The notes below the pieces were generated by a model. That model saw only the letters and a list, made by a program, of their open reading frames with translations. It searched no databases and was not told the origin of the DNA. A stretch of 64,000 nucleotides of DNA from JAADEM01 sp965371855 (GTDB lineage Bacteria; Bacteroidota; Bacteroidia; Bacteroidales; Marinilabiliaceae): positions 33,933 through 97,932 of the forward strand of contig CBDUZZ010000006.1 of assembly GCA_965371855.1 (NCBI GenBank). The letters run 5' to 3'. The translations under genes were made by a program, and so were the position numbers. Positions 54,206 through 64,000 of the stretch are shown here, in pieces. Numbering within the stretch: position 1 is the first letter of the stretch; every line of letters starts with the position of its first letter.

Positions 54206-54928
54206 TTATCTAGTAATTAACGATGAAGCCTTAATGCCATTAGTAACGTATTCGTTGGTTTCAATAATTCCGTCCTTCAACCGTATAATTCGTTGGGTAA
54301 GTTCCGCAATATCTGTTTCATGCGTTACAATAATTACAGTAATTCCTGTTTTATTAACTTCTTGCAAAATATCCAATACCTCGTACGATGTTTGTGTATC
54401 CAATGCTCCGGTTGGTTCGTCTGCCAAAATAATTTTAGGCTTTGAAATAAGTGAACGGGCAATAGCAACACGTTGTTTTTGTCCTCCTGACAGTTCAGAA
54501 GGTAAGTGGTCACTCCACTCTTTAAGACCCATTCTGTCGAGATATTCCATTGCAATTGCATTTCGCTTTTTTCTGCTTACATTCTGGTAATATAGTGGCA
54601 ATGCAACATTTTCAAGAGCACTTTTAAATGATATAAGATTGAAAGACTGAAAAACAAATCCGATATACTTATTTCTAAACCATGCAGCTTTCTTCTCACT
54701 CATTTTATTTATATGAATACCGTTCAGATGATAAGCTCCGTTATTATAATCATCCAGAATTCCGAGAATGTTCAGCAACGTAGACTTGCCGGAACCTGAT
54801 GACCCCATAATGGAAACCATCTCCCCGGATTTAATATCCATATCTATGCCTTTCAGAACATGCAAAGAATTTCTGCCTGTAATATAAGATTTGTGTAAAT
54901 TTTCTATTCGAATAATACTATCGCTCAT
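54206..54928 (-). CDS. MacB/LolD-type ABC ATPase
   Basis: A 240-residue ABC ATPase: Walker A GSSGSGKST, signature LSGGQKQRVAIARSL, Walker B IILADEPTGALD and the switch His in VTHETD. It belongs to the LolD/MacB/FtsE group that drives mechanotransmission-type transporters. It is the first gene of the - strand efflux operon and supplies energy for the two permeases that follow. The C-terminal tail of about 15 residues has no known role. Confidence 0.94.
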   Translation of the reverse strand: MSDSIIRIENLHKSYITGRNSLHVLKGIDMDIKSGEMVSIMGSSGSGKSTLLNILGILDDYNNGAYHLNGIHINKMSEKKAAWFRNKYIGFVFQSFNLISFKSALENVALPLYYQNVSRKKRNAIAMEYLDRMGLKEWSDHLPSELSGGQKQRVAIARSLISKPKIILADEPTGALDTQTSYEVLDILQEVNKTGITVIIVTHETDIAELTQRIIRLKDGIIETNEYVTNGIKASSLITR

Positions 54929-55608
54929 ACTGTTCGTTTGGGATATTTATTTTATAATTCACATCAATTTTCATGCCGCATGTTTATTGTTATTGTGTAT
55001 CAATGTGTTTTAAAGATAACACTTTTTATTTACACTAAAAATCCAACTCTTTTTGTGCCCATTACCGTACACTCCGTACATTGATGACATATTATTATAT
55101 GACGCGCTAATAGCGGAAAAGGTTACACCCGATTCATGGCTAAATCTTATCATGCCTAAGGCAGACAAGTTTTTAAGGTGCTGACTTTAGTTTATTACTC
55201 TTTTAATACAATTTTTAAGTAAGGCGATTTGATAATTCAAAAGTGATAGATTTTTAATTGAGCCATTGCGAACCTTGCGATATCCCTTGCGACCGTTGCG
55301 GTTTTTCTTTTTGAACTCGTCTGTCTACCAACTTTAACTCATAACATCTTTTTATACGCCTTTCATTTTTGTCTTGACACAAAAACGAAACAAAAAAGTC
55401 AAGGCTTATTTCAAGTTGCACTTTCCATGTGATTAAAGATTTGTTTTTTTATAAGAATTCGTCAAATTCGTGGATGAAAAATATTCCTATTTGTGAAAAT
55501 ACCCAATAGAATCAACATAGAGCCATTATTTCTCGTAGCACCTCAAAATAATATTTAGCCACTAATGCAGGATAAATTATTTATCTTTGATTATTCAAAC
55601 AAATAGCA
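54929..55608. other. 680-bp gene-free region between divergent genes
   Basis: No open frame of note lies here. It must carry promoters for the efflux operon and for pbpC. It contains a run of TTGCGA words (55266-55303: TTGCGAACC, TTGCGATATCCC, TTGCGACC, GTTGCGGT) resembling the element at 34225. An inverted repeat CTTGAC/GTCAAG (55373-55403) surrounds an A-rich stretch. The rest is featureless AT-rich sequence. Confidence 0.6.
55582..55589 (+). promoter_or_regulatory. Promoter -7 box of pbpC
   Basis: TATCTTTG fits the TAnnTTTG box; only a weak TTTA (55554-55557) is seen upstream. It ends 19 bases before the pbpC start codon, giving a very short leader. Confidence 0.6.
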
Positions 55609-58002
55609 ATGAACAGGAAATTCCTGAAAAAATCATCACGAAAGACATCAATTATTTTTGCAATTATATTTGTAATTATTGTTACCTGGTGGTTTTCTAT
55701 TCCTGCCACATTGTTTAATGTCCCACACAGCACCGTTATTACCGGCAAAAACCATAAACTGTTAGGAGCTCACATCGCCAAAGATGAACAGTGGCGTTTC
55801 CCTGCTGTCGATTCTGTTCCAAATAAATTTGCCACATCTCTTATTCTTTTTGAGGATGAATATTTCAGATATCATCCCGGAATAAACCCGGTTTCACTAT
55901 TCAGGGCTTTGAAGCAAAATATAAAAGCAGGGAGAGTGGTAAGTGGCGGAAGCACTTTAACACTACAGGTTATACGGTTGTCACATCCGCGTAAACGTAC
56001 TGTGTGGAGTAAGATAATCGAGATGTTTCAGGCAACACGTTTGGAAGTCAAATATTCAAAAGATGAAATACTAAAACTGTACGCTTCCAATGCACCATTC
56101 GGCGGCAATATAGTTGGACTGAACGCTGCCTCATGGCAATATTTCGGGCGGCCACCACAAGAGTTGTCATGGGCTGAATCGGCCGTTTTGGCTGTGTTAC
56201 CCAATTCACCGGCATTGATACATCCCGGTAAAAACCGTCGTTTACTTATTAAAAAAAGAGACAGCCTTTTAAAAAAAATCTTAGCCAGAAAACAGATTGA
56301 TAGTGCAGAATATACACTTGCTCTGGCTGAGCCACTGCCGTCCGTAACCAGAGGACTACCTGCAGGCAGACCGGGAGTTACTATACCTATGCCACGGTTG
56401 GCTCCCCATGTCCTGACCCGATTAATGAAAAAAAAAGAAGGGGTAATATATCAAACAACATTAAATGAAGAACTTCAAAACAATGTTAACAACATAATTG
56501 AACATTTCAACTCTCTTTACAGCCAAAATAACATTAACAATATTGCAGCCTTGATACTTGAAACTTCATCGGGGAAAGTCAGGGCTTATGTCGGAAATGC
56601 TTACGATAAGAACAGATTGTTTCAAAATGATGTGGATATAATTACTTCACCCCGCAGTACAGGCAGTATTCTGAAGCCTTTTTTGTATGCTGCTGAAATT
56701 AATGAAGGCTTGTTGTTACCTCACTCGTTAATCCCGGATATCCCAACTTACTATTCCGATTTTGCACCAAAAAACTACAATAAGAAATATGACGGAGCAG
56801 TGCCGGCAGACAAAGCTTTATCACGCTCTTTAAATGTTCCTGCAGTTCGGCTGCTTGAAGATTATGGCACAGAAAAGTTCATGAGCCTGTTGAAAGAGTT
56901 GCAGTTAACGACCATAACCCGTACGTCCTCCAATTACGGCTTATCACTTATATTAGGTGGAGCCGAAGCTACATTGTGGGATTTGGCCGGAGCTTATGCC
57001 TCACTGGCACGTTCACTAATTTATTACAATCACCACAATAGCACAAATGATGAAACCGCAATACATAAACCGACACTGCTTAAAAATGAAACCCCTGTCA
57101 TAAATAACCGGGAACACCCAATCCTGTCTGTGGCATCAATATATTATGTGCTTGAAGCACTGACTAATGTAGAAAGACCTGTTACGGAAACCGGTTGGAA
57201 AGCATTTGCAACAAGCCGGAGGATAGCATGGAAAACAGGTACCAGTTTCGGGTTTCGTGATGCCTGGGCTATTGGAGTAACACCTGAATATGTTGTTGCT
57301 GTATGGGTCGGTAATGCCACAGGAGAAGGCAGACCCGGAATAATTGGTGGTTATGCTGCTGCTCCTGTTATGTTTGAACTATTCAGATTATTACCTTCTA
57401 CAGGTTGGTTTGATATCCCCTATGATGATATGGAGCCGGCTGTGGTTTGCCGTAAAAGCGGATTTTTAGCAGGTCAAAATTGCAATAAAACCGACACTCT
57501 GTATTTACCCATAACAGGAAACCCGAAGCCTACATGTAAATATCATCGATTAATACATCTTTCGGCAGATGAAAATTATCGTGTTAATGCCGATTGTTAT
57601 CCCGTTTCTTTGATGAAGCACAGATCATGGTTTGTCCTGCCTCCTGTCATGGAATGGTATTATAAATCGACAGACCCAACATACAAGAGATTGCCTCCCT
57701 ATTTGCCGGGATGTAAAGCAAAAGATGATAATCCTATGTCGATGATATACCCACAAAAGAATACTAAAGTTTTTATTCCTGTTGATATTGACGGTAAGCT
57801 GGAGAGGCTGGTTCTCAAAGCAACACACCGCTCATCACAAGCAATAGTATACTGGTATCTTGATGATGATTATCTCGGAGAAACAGAGGAGATACACCAG
57901 ATAGAAATTCTTCCTGAAAAGGGTTGGCACACCATAACTTTAACAGATAATGCAGGAAACCGATTTGTTCGCAGATTCTATTGTATGGGAAAAGGAGAGT
58001 AA
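55609..58002 (+). CDS. pbpC: Penicillin-binding protein 1C
   Basis: A 797-residue bifunctional class A enzyme. A membrane anchor (about 14-34) precedes the glycosyltransferase domain (about 50-220; catalytic E82 in FEDEYF, GGSTLTLQ). The transpeptidase domain (about 290-600) has S353-I-L-K, SRSLN and WKTGTSF. A C-terminal BiPBP_C domain (about 700-797) completes it. It makes or repairs peptidoglycan in the periplasm. PBP1C is known for its gene linkage to bacterial alpha-2-macroglobulin, which here lies next door in convergent orientation. Confidence 0.95.
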   Translation: MNRKFLKKSSRKTSIIFAIIFVIIVTWWFSIPATLFNVPHSTVITGKNHKLLGAHIAKDEQWRFPAVDSVPNKFATSLILFEDEYFRYHPGINPVSLFRALKQNIKAGRVVSGGSTLTLQVIRLSHPRKRTVWSKIIEMFQATRLEVKYSKDEILKLYASNAPFGGNIVGLNAASWQYFGRPPQELSWAESAVLAVLPNSPALIHPGKNRRLLIKKRDSLLKKILARKQIDSAEYTLALAEPLPSVTRGLPAGRPGVTIPMPRLAPHVLTRLMKKKEGVIYQTTLNEELQNNVNNIIEHFNSLYSQNNINNIAALILETSSGKVRAYVGNAYDKNRLFQNDVDIITSPRSTGSILKPFLYAAEINEGLLLPHSLIPDIPTYYSDFAPKNYNKKYDGAVPADKALSRSLNVPAVRLLEDYGTEKFMSLLKELQLTTITRTSSNYGLSLILGGAEATLWDLAGAYASLARSLIYYNHHNSTNDETAIHKPTLLKNETPVINNREHPILSVASIYYVLEALTNVERPVTETGWKAFATSRRIAWKTGTSFGFRDAWAIGVTPEYVVAVWVGNATGEGRPGIIGGYAAAPVMFELFRLLPSTGWFDIPYDDMEPAVVCRKSGFLAGQNCNKTDTLYLPITGNPKPTCKYHRLIHLSADENYRVNADCYPVSLMKHRSWFVLPPVMEWYYKSTDPTYKRLPPYLPGCKAKDDNPMSMIYPQKNTKVFIPVDIDGKLERLVLKATHRSSQAIVYWYLDDDYLGETEEIHQIEILPEKGWHTITLTDNAGNRFVRRFYCMGKGE

Positions 58003-58034
58003 GAGTATTCTACCAAAACCCCCTTTGTTCTTTT

Positions 58035-58104
58035 GCCGCGAATGCACGAATGAGCTTTTTGTTTTTAATCGTGAATTGCTTAATCCTATTCGTGCATTCG
58101 CGGC
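58035..58104. terminator. Inverted repeat after pbpC, possible bidirectional terminator
   Basis: GCCGCGAATGCACGAA (58035-58050) and TTCGTGCATTCGCGGC (58089-58104) are exact complements around a 38-base AT-rich loop. It starts 33 bases after the pbpC stop. The right arm is also the core of the first tandem-repeat unit. Without a good T run, strong termination is uncertain. Confidence 0.5.
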
Positions 58105-58304
58105 TTATTCTTTATTCCAATAACCTGCAAATACCATTCGCTTATACTTTATTCCAATAACCTGCAAATATTATTCGCGCATTTGCGGCTTAATTCTTCA
58201 CTCCGATAACCTGAAAATACCATTCGTGCATTCGCGGCTTAATTCTTCACTCCGATAACCTGCAAATATTATTCGTGCATTCATGGCATATCTTTATTCC
58301 ACAG
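58088..58304. repeat. Tandem repeat of about 49 bp between convergent genes
   Basis: Four units begin with ATTCG and run to CAAATACC or CAAATATT: 58088-58135 (48), 58136-58172 (37, internal deletion), 58173-58221 (49) and 58222-58270 (49). A fifth, partial unit (58271-58304) runs into the last codons of the alpha-2-macroglobulin gene. Core words are CGTGCATTCGCGGC and CGATAACCTG. Confidence 0.85.
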
Positions 58305-61300
58305 GCTTCACCACCGTCACCCATCTTCCCGGTTTGCGGGCACTTACATCACTGTTATACATAGCCTCACAGGTAACTGCCGGAAGATAAAACCTGCCGG
58401 TATAGGCAGCATTCAACAGCACAACAAATGTTTTTGACCGGTTTGCTGCAATATTAAAATATGTGTAAACACGGTCGTCGCGAACATCACGATAATCAGG
58501 CACATCCTTTTCATGAACAGAAACAACATCCTCCATTCGTGTATTTCTAATTTCCCAACCTGACGGGAATATTTGTGCCAGAGCCATATCTTTCTGATAC
58601 CCCATTGTTCCTGGATTAGCCACTGTAACAATTGCCATGAAGTCAGTCCCCTGTTGTAGCTGGATTACATTAATATCTTTCCCGTTCATATCTGCATACT
58701 TCACTGTCATCCTCAAATTATTAGCCTGTTCGGTCATGTCACCTTGCTCAGGAATACCCTCCATTATCAGGCGGGTAAATATCACCCCTTCTGATGTATT
58801 AGTAACAGTTGCTTTGCCTTCTTTTCCCTGCGGAGTAAGTGAGGTTTGATAAACCGGTTTTTGTGACCTCACCTTACTACCTTTATTGGCATCTGCCGTC
58901 CATTCAAAAGAGAGTGATGATGATGTAGTTTTTTCACCGGCAAACTTACTCATAGCCATAAGGCAGTATGCTGTGGTTTGTGTACTCATCCATCTGTTAC
59001 CTGATAGTGCTTTTGAAACGGATTGCACCAAAGGAGCGGCATCGGTACGCCTGTTTAAAAGCATCAATGTTTCAATTATCATAGCCCTGTCTCTATCGGA
59101 AGAACCATAAGTATAGTGATAGTATCTCTGAATAGTAGGATTAACAGACACGTTATCGATCAACTTATTGGCCACATCGCTGTATCCGGCCAAAGCATAA
59201 GCTGCTGCCAACCGCCAACGTGCCTGTATCGATAAATCCTGAATGTTTCGCATACGATTCATGGCACTCAACTCCGACCCACCGGCAAGTAACAATGTAT
59301 AGAGACGGTATGCTTGTGCCAGATCTTGTCCTCGCTTATCTTTCGAGAAAACCCACTGACGTGATTTCAACTTCTGATAATTCATCCACTTCTGTTTAAA
59401 ACCAATTGGCAAATTATATCCCTGTTTTTCAGCTTCGAGCATGAAATGACCAACATACGAGGTGCACCAGTCATTCGAAGTGTTAGCTCCGGGCCAATAG
59501 CCAAATCCTCCGTCAGAGCGGATAAATCCGGAAAGTTTCTTTATGGCAGCTTTTATATTCTCTTCTGTTTTTAGTTTCAAGCTTGCCGGAACATCCATCA
59601 CCTTATCAAGATAAAGCTGCGGAAAAGCGGATGAAGTAATCTGCTCGACACAACCATGAGGATACTGAATGAGGTATTTCAACCTTCTGCCAAAATCTAT
59701 TGGAGGGATTGATGACACCTCTAATGTAACATGGTTTGTTCCTTCAATACCTGGTAGCGTATATTCTATCTGCGCATTTTTATCCGGTTCAATCACGTTG
59801 CTGATAACTGTTGTTAAAGGAGGATTTGGATTTTCAACATTTACTTCAATATCATCTCTTGCTGTTTCTCCGTTAGAACTCGCAACAACACCAATCTTAC
59901 CAAATCCCTGTTTCTGATTTACTTTTATCTTAAACGTAACTGACTTGTCACCTGTTTGAGAGAAACTAATACTACGTGTATTGCTTCCCAATATTGTAAA
60001 TAGTTTATTAACAGAGAGAGTTACGGAAACATTTTTCACGTTATCTTTCATGGCAAAAACTGCCACCGGAACGTTAACCGTCTCACCCGGACTAAGGACA
60101 CGCGGAAGGGTTGTAAGCACCATAACCGGATTTCGTACAGGAACGGTTTTTTCGGCATCTCCAAACGCCTCACCGGAAGTAGCAACAACCATAACGCGCA
60201 CCGAACCAACATAGCGTGGGATGCTAATAGTGTGCTTATTGGTTTTGCCGGCTTTTAGGGTGTACGGGCCTATGAACTTAACCATAGGTTTAAACCTGTT
60301 TGCCTTTGTTGTTCCCTTTTTCCCTGCGAGATCTTCATCACCACCAATACTGAACATCTGCTCTATTTTCCCACCGTAAGCACCCAACACATCATTATAG
60401 ATATCCCATGAGTGAACACCAAGAGCCACCTTTGCAAAAAACTGTTGCCAGGGATTAGGCGTTTTAAACCTGGTAAGATCAAGAAGCCCTTCATCAACAA
60501 CCGCCAAAGTATAACTCATCCCTTTTCCGTCCTTTTCACTGACTTTAATGATTGCTTTCTTTTCAGGCCTAAACTCATCTGATGTTTTAATTACAGGAGT
60601 GAGATGCGTTTGATGATCTTCAACCAAAAGAGGTATAACTCCATAAAGCCTGATTGGTAAATTATTTGCTGTTTGTGAATGAGGTTGCAGCAGGGTAATA
60701 TGAACATATATATTTGGCGACATCTCTTTTGTGATATCAAAAGAAAACGACGAGTTACCTTTTTTCGGTTCTACCCAAATAGTTTTTAAAATTCCTGAAC
60801 CGTTCTCAATACTAACGAAGGCACTGCCTATGCCGGATGATGCAAACGAAACGGTTGCTTTATCACCCACTTCATATTTTTTCTTGTCAGCACTAAAAGA
60901 GAGCATTGATGCAGCTTCAGGATCGTCACCCATTGGCTTAAGAGCCCAACCCGGCCAGTCAACAAATACGGTTTTTGCCGTTGCATGGCCATTTTGCTTG
61001 TCAATAACCCTTATTACGTAACGCCCCCATTCAGGGTATTTAATTTTAAACGGAAAGGAACCTTCTCCGTCATGCATCACAACTTTCCCTTTTTTTATAA
61101 GATTATTATTTCCGGTACCCATATAGCTTGCCAGGTTTCTGTCGTTCGACTCCCACCACCACCGGCGGTTCACCTTATATATCTGATATTCCAGAGTTCC
61201 GGTATTTACAAGCTTCCCGCCGGCATTAACAGTCACAACTTTCATGTGGTGAACCGTATCGGTAATTAATGCTCCGCGCCTGTCTCCTTTGGCAGTTTTT

Positions 61301-63834
61301 ATTCCAACAAAAACTTTATACGGTGCGAATGGCATAACAAAACGATCAACACTAAAGTCTCCGCCTTTCTCAAACACACGAGTATTAAAAGCAGCCTTAA
61401 GCATTCCGGGAGCTCTGTCTTTCAAGTCTATGTCAAACGATATTGTTGCTATTCCATTATCATCCAGATTGCCCTCAAAACCTTTAATCTCTTCCGGATA
61501 AAACTGGCGAAACATATCATCAAAAACATAATCTTTATAACTTTTAAAACTGGTTGTTGACTGATTTAGCGTAATGCTCACATCAGCTTTGAGCCCTCGT
61601 GCAATAGCTCCATGCAGCCACTTAACACTCATTTTTGCTGAAGTACTCTTATTTATCAGCAGTTTCCTTTCCCCAAAATCGAGATCGATTTTTAGTCGAT
61701 TAGGTTTCACAGTCTCTATACGTAACCCCTTCTCGAAAGTACTACCTCCAACCTTAATTCTGCATCTCCATCTTCCGGTAGGAGCATCAGGGGATGTAGC
61801 CGTTTTAAAAACGTACAACCCGTTCTTCCCGGTTGTGTTGATCTGTTTATTTAACGTTTGGCCATGAGGATTAATCAACTCAAAAATCACAGGAATATTG
61901 TCAGGCAGATTATTCCCGATACTCTTCAATATAAAAGAGATATACAGAGTATCACCCGGTCGCCACACGCCACGTTCGCCGTAAATAAATCCTATCTTTC
62001 CTTTTTGTAACACCTGCCCACTTACATCGAACCGGCTTAATGACAGTGCTGACGCTTCATCAAGGCGCAGGTAACCCCTCTGTTTTGCATTTTTTGCAAT
62101 TAGCAGAAATGGCTTGTGTGCAACCTGAATTGTTACCAATCCATCAGCACCTGTTTTTGCCTGTCCTACCTGTTGATTCTGAAAGTCCAGAATAGTTATC
62201 TCAGTACCGGCAACTGGTTTAGTCGTTCGCAAATCAGTTACTGCAACAATCACATTTTTTCCTGAACCCTGTTTTGCTATTATCCCGAGGTTAGAGGCGA
62301 GGATATTACGACCAACAGACTTATACCTGTAATATGAATATGAGCATGGATTATCCCTTTCGTAATACGTATAATTGTTATTATAATCATTCCAACTGGC
62401 ATAATAATATGGTTCAGGTGTTTCCCAATAATTGGCCTCTTCGTCTGTGATTTTACTCTCTTCATTAACATCAATATCTATATTGTCTGAATCATCACAA
62501 GGATAAACGGAGTACTCTTTTTTCATGCTCAGCAAAATACGATAGATAGCACCCGGCTCAGGCTTTATCAACTCTGAAAGGTCGAATGAGAAAGCATTCC
62601 ATTGCAAAAGATTCCGTGTGCGGTCTTTGTCAAGTTTGATAACTTTTTTCATAATCAAACGTCCGGCACGTCTGAGTTGGTTTGAGCCATCCATCCTGTT
62701 AGTTTGCAGAAATGAAACCACATTATTCTCAAATATTTTAATAACCTTAACCTGAATAGCTTTTAAGCCAACCGTTTTAAACGGGAATATCAACCCTTTG
62801 GAATCAGGAAGAATTGTTCCTCCTCCTATAATTTTTATTTGGGGCTTGGGCGATTCGAATTCAAGTTCATACTTCTCTTCACTACTGAAAGTATAATCCA
62901 GTCCGTTTTTTATTCCCGGATAAATATTAACACTATGTATACCTGACAACCTGTTTGGCAGATAAACATTTATACTATTATTATCGATCTTAAATTTTAA
63001 TCCTTGAATGTGCCCTATTGTAATTAATCCATTTAAATTCTGTGGCTGTAATAACGGATCAGAAAAAGTTATTCTTATAAACTGTTCAGGCTGCTGAACA
63101 ACTTTAACATCCATCACCTTAAAGTCTTTAAGTGAAAGGATAATCACCTCAAACGTTCCTTTCCTGTCAATGCCTGCTATCGATCCATCATAATTAACTA
63201 CAAGCTTGCCGGCACTACTGCGTCGCATAACACTGTTCACCTTAAAGATATGTCGGTTGTCGCTACTGTTGTGTTCCCATGTTATTTCCAACTCTTTATT
63301 ATCCTGTGTGGCATTAATAATTTTCTCAACTGCATTGTCTTCAATCTTATCAGCAGTTACGATTTCACCGGTATAGATGTTTTTTTCGAAGTTCTCGTTA
63401 TCTACAAGTATTAATGAGCCTTTTTCTATTCTGAAATTCTGTTCTATCGTAGAGAAGTAAAATAAGAAAGGCTCCTTCTCATTGGGGAATAGAGCAGGAA
63501 GATCTACTTCCACTTTAAATTCAGTTGAAGAAGGTAACCTGTTTTCAGACTCAAAAATAATAGTTCGACCATCCTCCCATGTCGCTGTACCTTTAATTTT
63601 AGGAGTAATATTTATTATCCCGGATGATGCTATCTCTCCCGGTTTTGAATCTTTAACTTCTTCCGAAAACTGAATCCGGATATCCGATTCATTGGATATC
63701 ACTCCTGAAGAAAATGCACTTATTTTTTCAGTGTATTTAATAACTTTTGCTTCTTTATCTTCAGGAGATGAGCAACTAAACATGATTAAAACAAACATCC
63801 ATAAAAACAGCAGGGGAAAACGGAAATTATACAT
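58294..63834 (-). CDS. Alpha-2-macroglobulin-like lipoprotein
   Basis: An 1846-residue bacterial alpha-2-macroglobulin. A lipoprotein signal (VLIMFSCSS) anchors it; repeated MG-type beta domains occupy about 40-1250, with a Tyr/Asn-rich insertion near 455-505. The thioester domain (about 1380-1650) carries PHGCVEQ, with C1395 and Q1398 forming the thioester. A receptor-binding-like beta domain ends it. Such proteins trap proteases in the periplasm. Its neighbour pbpC fits the known pair, in which PBP1C would repair the wall. Confidence 0.93.
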   Translation of the reverse strand: MYNFRFPLLFLWMFVLIMFSCSSPEDKEAKVIKYTEKISAFSSGVISNESDIRIQFSEEVKDSKPGEIASSGIINITPKIKGTATWEDGRTIIFESENRLPSSTEFKVEVDLPALFPNEKEPFLFYFSTIEQNFRIEKGSLILVDNENFEKNIYTGEIVTADKIEDNAVEKIINATQDNKELEITWEHNSSDNRHIFKVNSVMRRSSAGKLVVNYDGSIAGIDRKGTFEVIILSLKDFKVMDVKVVQQPEQFIRITFSDPLLQPQNLNGLITIGHIQGLKFKIDNNSINVYLPNRLSGIHSVNIYPGIKNGLDYTFSSEEKYELEFESPKPQIKIIGGGTILPDSKGLIFPFKTVGLKAIQVKVIKIFENNVVSFLQTNRMDGSNQLRRAGRLIMKKVIKLDKDRTRNLLQWNAFSFDLSELIKPEPGAIYRILLSMKKEYSVYPCDDSDNIDIDVNEESKITDEEANYWETPEPYYYASWNDYNNNYTYYERDNPCSYSYYRYKSVGRNILASNLGIIAKQGSGKNVIVAVTDLRTTKPVAGTEITILDFQNQQVGQAKTGADGLVTIQVAHKPFLLIAKNAKQRGYLRLDEASALSLSRFDVSGQVLQKGKIGFIYGERGVWRPGDTLYISFILKSIGNNLPDNIPVIFELINPHGQTLNKQINTTGKNGLYVFKTATSPDAPTGRWRCRIKVGGSTFEKGLRIETVKPNRLKIDLDFGERKLLINKSTSAKMSVKWLHGAIARGLKADVSITLNQSTTSFKSYKDYVFDDMFRQFYPEEIKGFEGNLDDNGIATISFDIDLKDRAPGMLKAAFNTRVFEKGGDFSVDRFVMPFAPYKVFVGIKTAKGDRRGALITDTVHHMKVVTVNAGGKLVNTGTLEYQIYKVNRRWWWESNDRNLASYMGTGNNNLIKKGKVVMHDGEGSFPFKIKYPEWGRYVIRVIDKQNGHATAKTVFVDWPGWALKPMGDDPEAASMLSFSADKKKYEVGDKATVSFASSGIGSAFVSIENGSGILKTIWVEPKKGNSSFSFDITKEMSPNIYVHITLLQPHSQTANNLPIRLYGVIPLLVEDHQTHLTPVIKTSDEFRPEKKAIIKVSEKDGKGMSYTLAVVDEGLLDLTRFKTPNPWQQFFAKVALGVHSWDIYNDVLGAYGGKIEQMFSIGGDEDLAGKKGTTKANRFKPMVKFIGPYTLKAGKTNKHTISIPRYVGSVRVMVVATSGEAFGDAEKTVPVRNPVMVLTTLPRVLSPGETVNVPVAVFAMKDNVKNVSVTLSVNKLFTILGSNTRSISFSQTGDKSVTFKIKVNQKQGFGKIGVVASSNGETARDDIEVNVENPNPPLTTVISNVIEPDKNAQIEYTLPGIEGTNHVTLEVSSIPPIDFGRRLKYLIQYPHGCVEQITSSAFPQLYLDKVMDVPASLKLKTEENIKAAIKKLSGFIRSDGGFGYWPGANTSNDWCTSYVGHFMLEAEKQGYNLPIGFKQKWMNYQKLKSRQWVFSKDKRGQDLAQAYRLYTLLLAGGSELSAMNRMRNIQDLSIQARWRLAAAYALAGYSDVANKLIDNVSVNPTIQRYYHYTYGSSDRDRAMIIETLMLLNRRTDAAPLVQSVSKALSGNRWMSTQTTAYCLMAMSKFAGEKTTSSSLSFEWTADANKGSKVRSQKPVYQTSLTPQGKEGKATVTNTSEGVIFTRLIMEGIPEQGDMTEQANNLRMTVKYADMNGKDINVIQLQQGTDFMAIVTVANPGTMGYQKDMALAQIFPSGWEIRNTRMEDVVSVHEKDVPDYRDVRDDRVYTYFNIAANRSKTFVVLLNAAYTGRFYLPAVTCEAMYNSDVSARKPGRWVTVVKPVE

Positions 63835-64000
63835 AATAAACTTTGGTTAAAGAGTGGGTAATTAATAGAGTTATAAATATAAGTAATATTATTGAAGAGA
63901 CGGTAATTTGAGGATTTGTTTATTTGATGATTTATTTCCCTCCTCGGAGTAATGGCACTAACATAAGTCATTAATTATTTATATTTTCTATATTTACCCA
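63835..64000. other. Upstream region of the alpha-2-macroglobulin gene
   Basis: AT-rich non-coding sequence at the window edge. It should hold the - strand promoter, but I see no clear TAnnTTTG box and no other feature. Confidence 0.5.

Noticed and set aside
58088..58304. 49-bp tandem units as a CRISPR array
   Set aside because: Repeats adjoin directly, vary in length and lack unique spacers.

Overview
The window looks like a chromosomal segment of a Gram-negative Bacteroidota bacterium, plausibly a free-living relative of the Bacteroidales or Marinilabiliales. The DNA is AT-rich, Shine-Dalgarno sites are weak or absent, and several genes follow TAnnTTTG promoter boxes. The protein types fit this phylum: a DUF4369/thioredoxin lipoprotein, an HU-CCDC81/SPOR protein, DUF3857 transglutaminases, a Bacteroidota-type transketolase, LpxH, and a MacB-like efflux set with two permeases. 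No rRNA, tRNA or CRISPR array was seen. The family names rest on motif recognition, not on database searches.

Region 1 (1-19004, all + strand) is one very large signalling locus. Its first part is a chemosensory system: a STAS protein, CheY, CheA, two CheW, CheR, an unusual sensor kinase, CheD and CheB. There is no recognisable methyl-accepting chemotaxis protein. Its second part holds a membrane GAF/PAS protein, another CheR, a degenerate CheR-like protein, a stand-alone CheB methylesterase and a membrane GAF protein. A SiaA-like GAF/PAS/PP2C phosphatase, a SiaB-like kinase and a SiaC-like switch protein follow, and the series ends with a TerB-like/ABC transporter fusion. The layout suggests that chemosensory phosphorylation and methylation are coupled to a Ser/Thr partner switch and an ABC transporter.

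Region 2 (19067-25560) holds a lipoprotein, a small secreted protein and transketolase (between good terminators). After it come two integron-cassette-like units; each starts with a 10-base sequence that is the exact reverse complement of its own end, and the second carries a frameshifted gene. A heptosyltransferase-like GT9 gene follows, with an imperfect repeat of about 230 bp on either side.

Region 3 (25913-31462) is a sulfatase followed by two DUF3857-type proteins, the first with an intact transglutaminase triad and the second without one. Region 4 (31901-37477) is a tight six-gene envelope operon: amidase, DUF5675 protein, four-helix membrane protein, two DUF4230-type proteins and a patatin phospholipase. 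Palindromic MITE-like elements lie on both sides of it.

Region 5 (37653-45425, - strand) has rmuC, lpxH, a thioredoxin-fold lipoprotein lacking CxxC, a GT2 glycosyltransferase, an HU/SPOR protein and two UPF0104-type membrane proteins. Divergent from these, rsmA (ksgA) and mgtE run on the + strand (45582-47763). Region 6 (47823-54928, - strand) is an ABC efflux operon (ATPase, two permeases, adaptor, TolC-type channel) followed by a DUF6599-type protein. Region 7 holds pbpC (+) and a giant alpha-2-macroglobulin lipoprotein (-), which converge on a tandem-repeat block.
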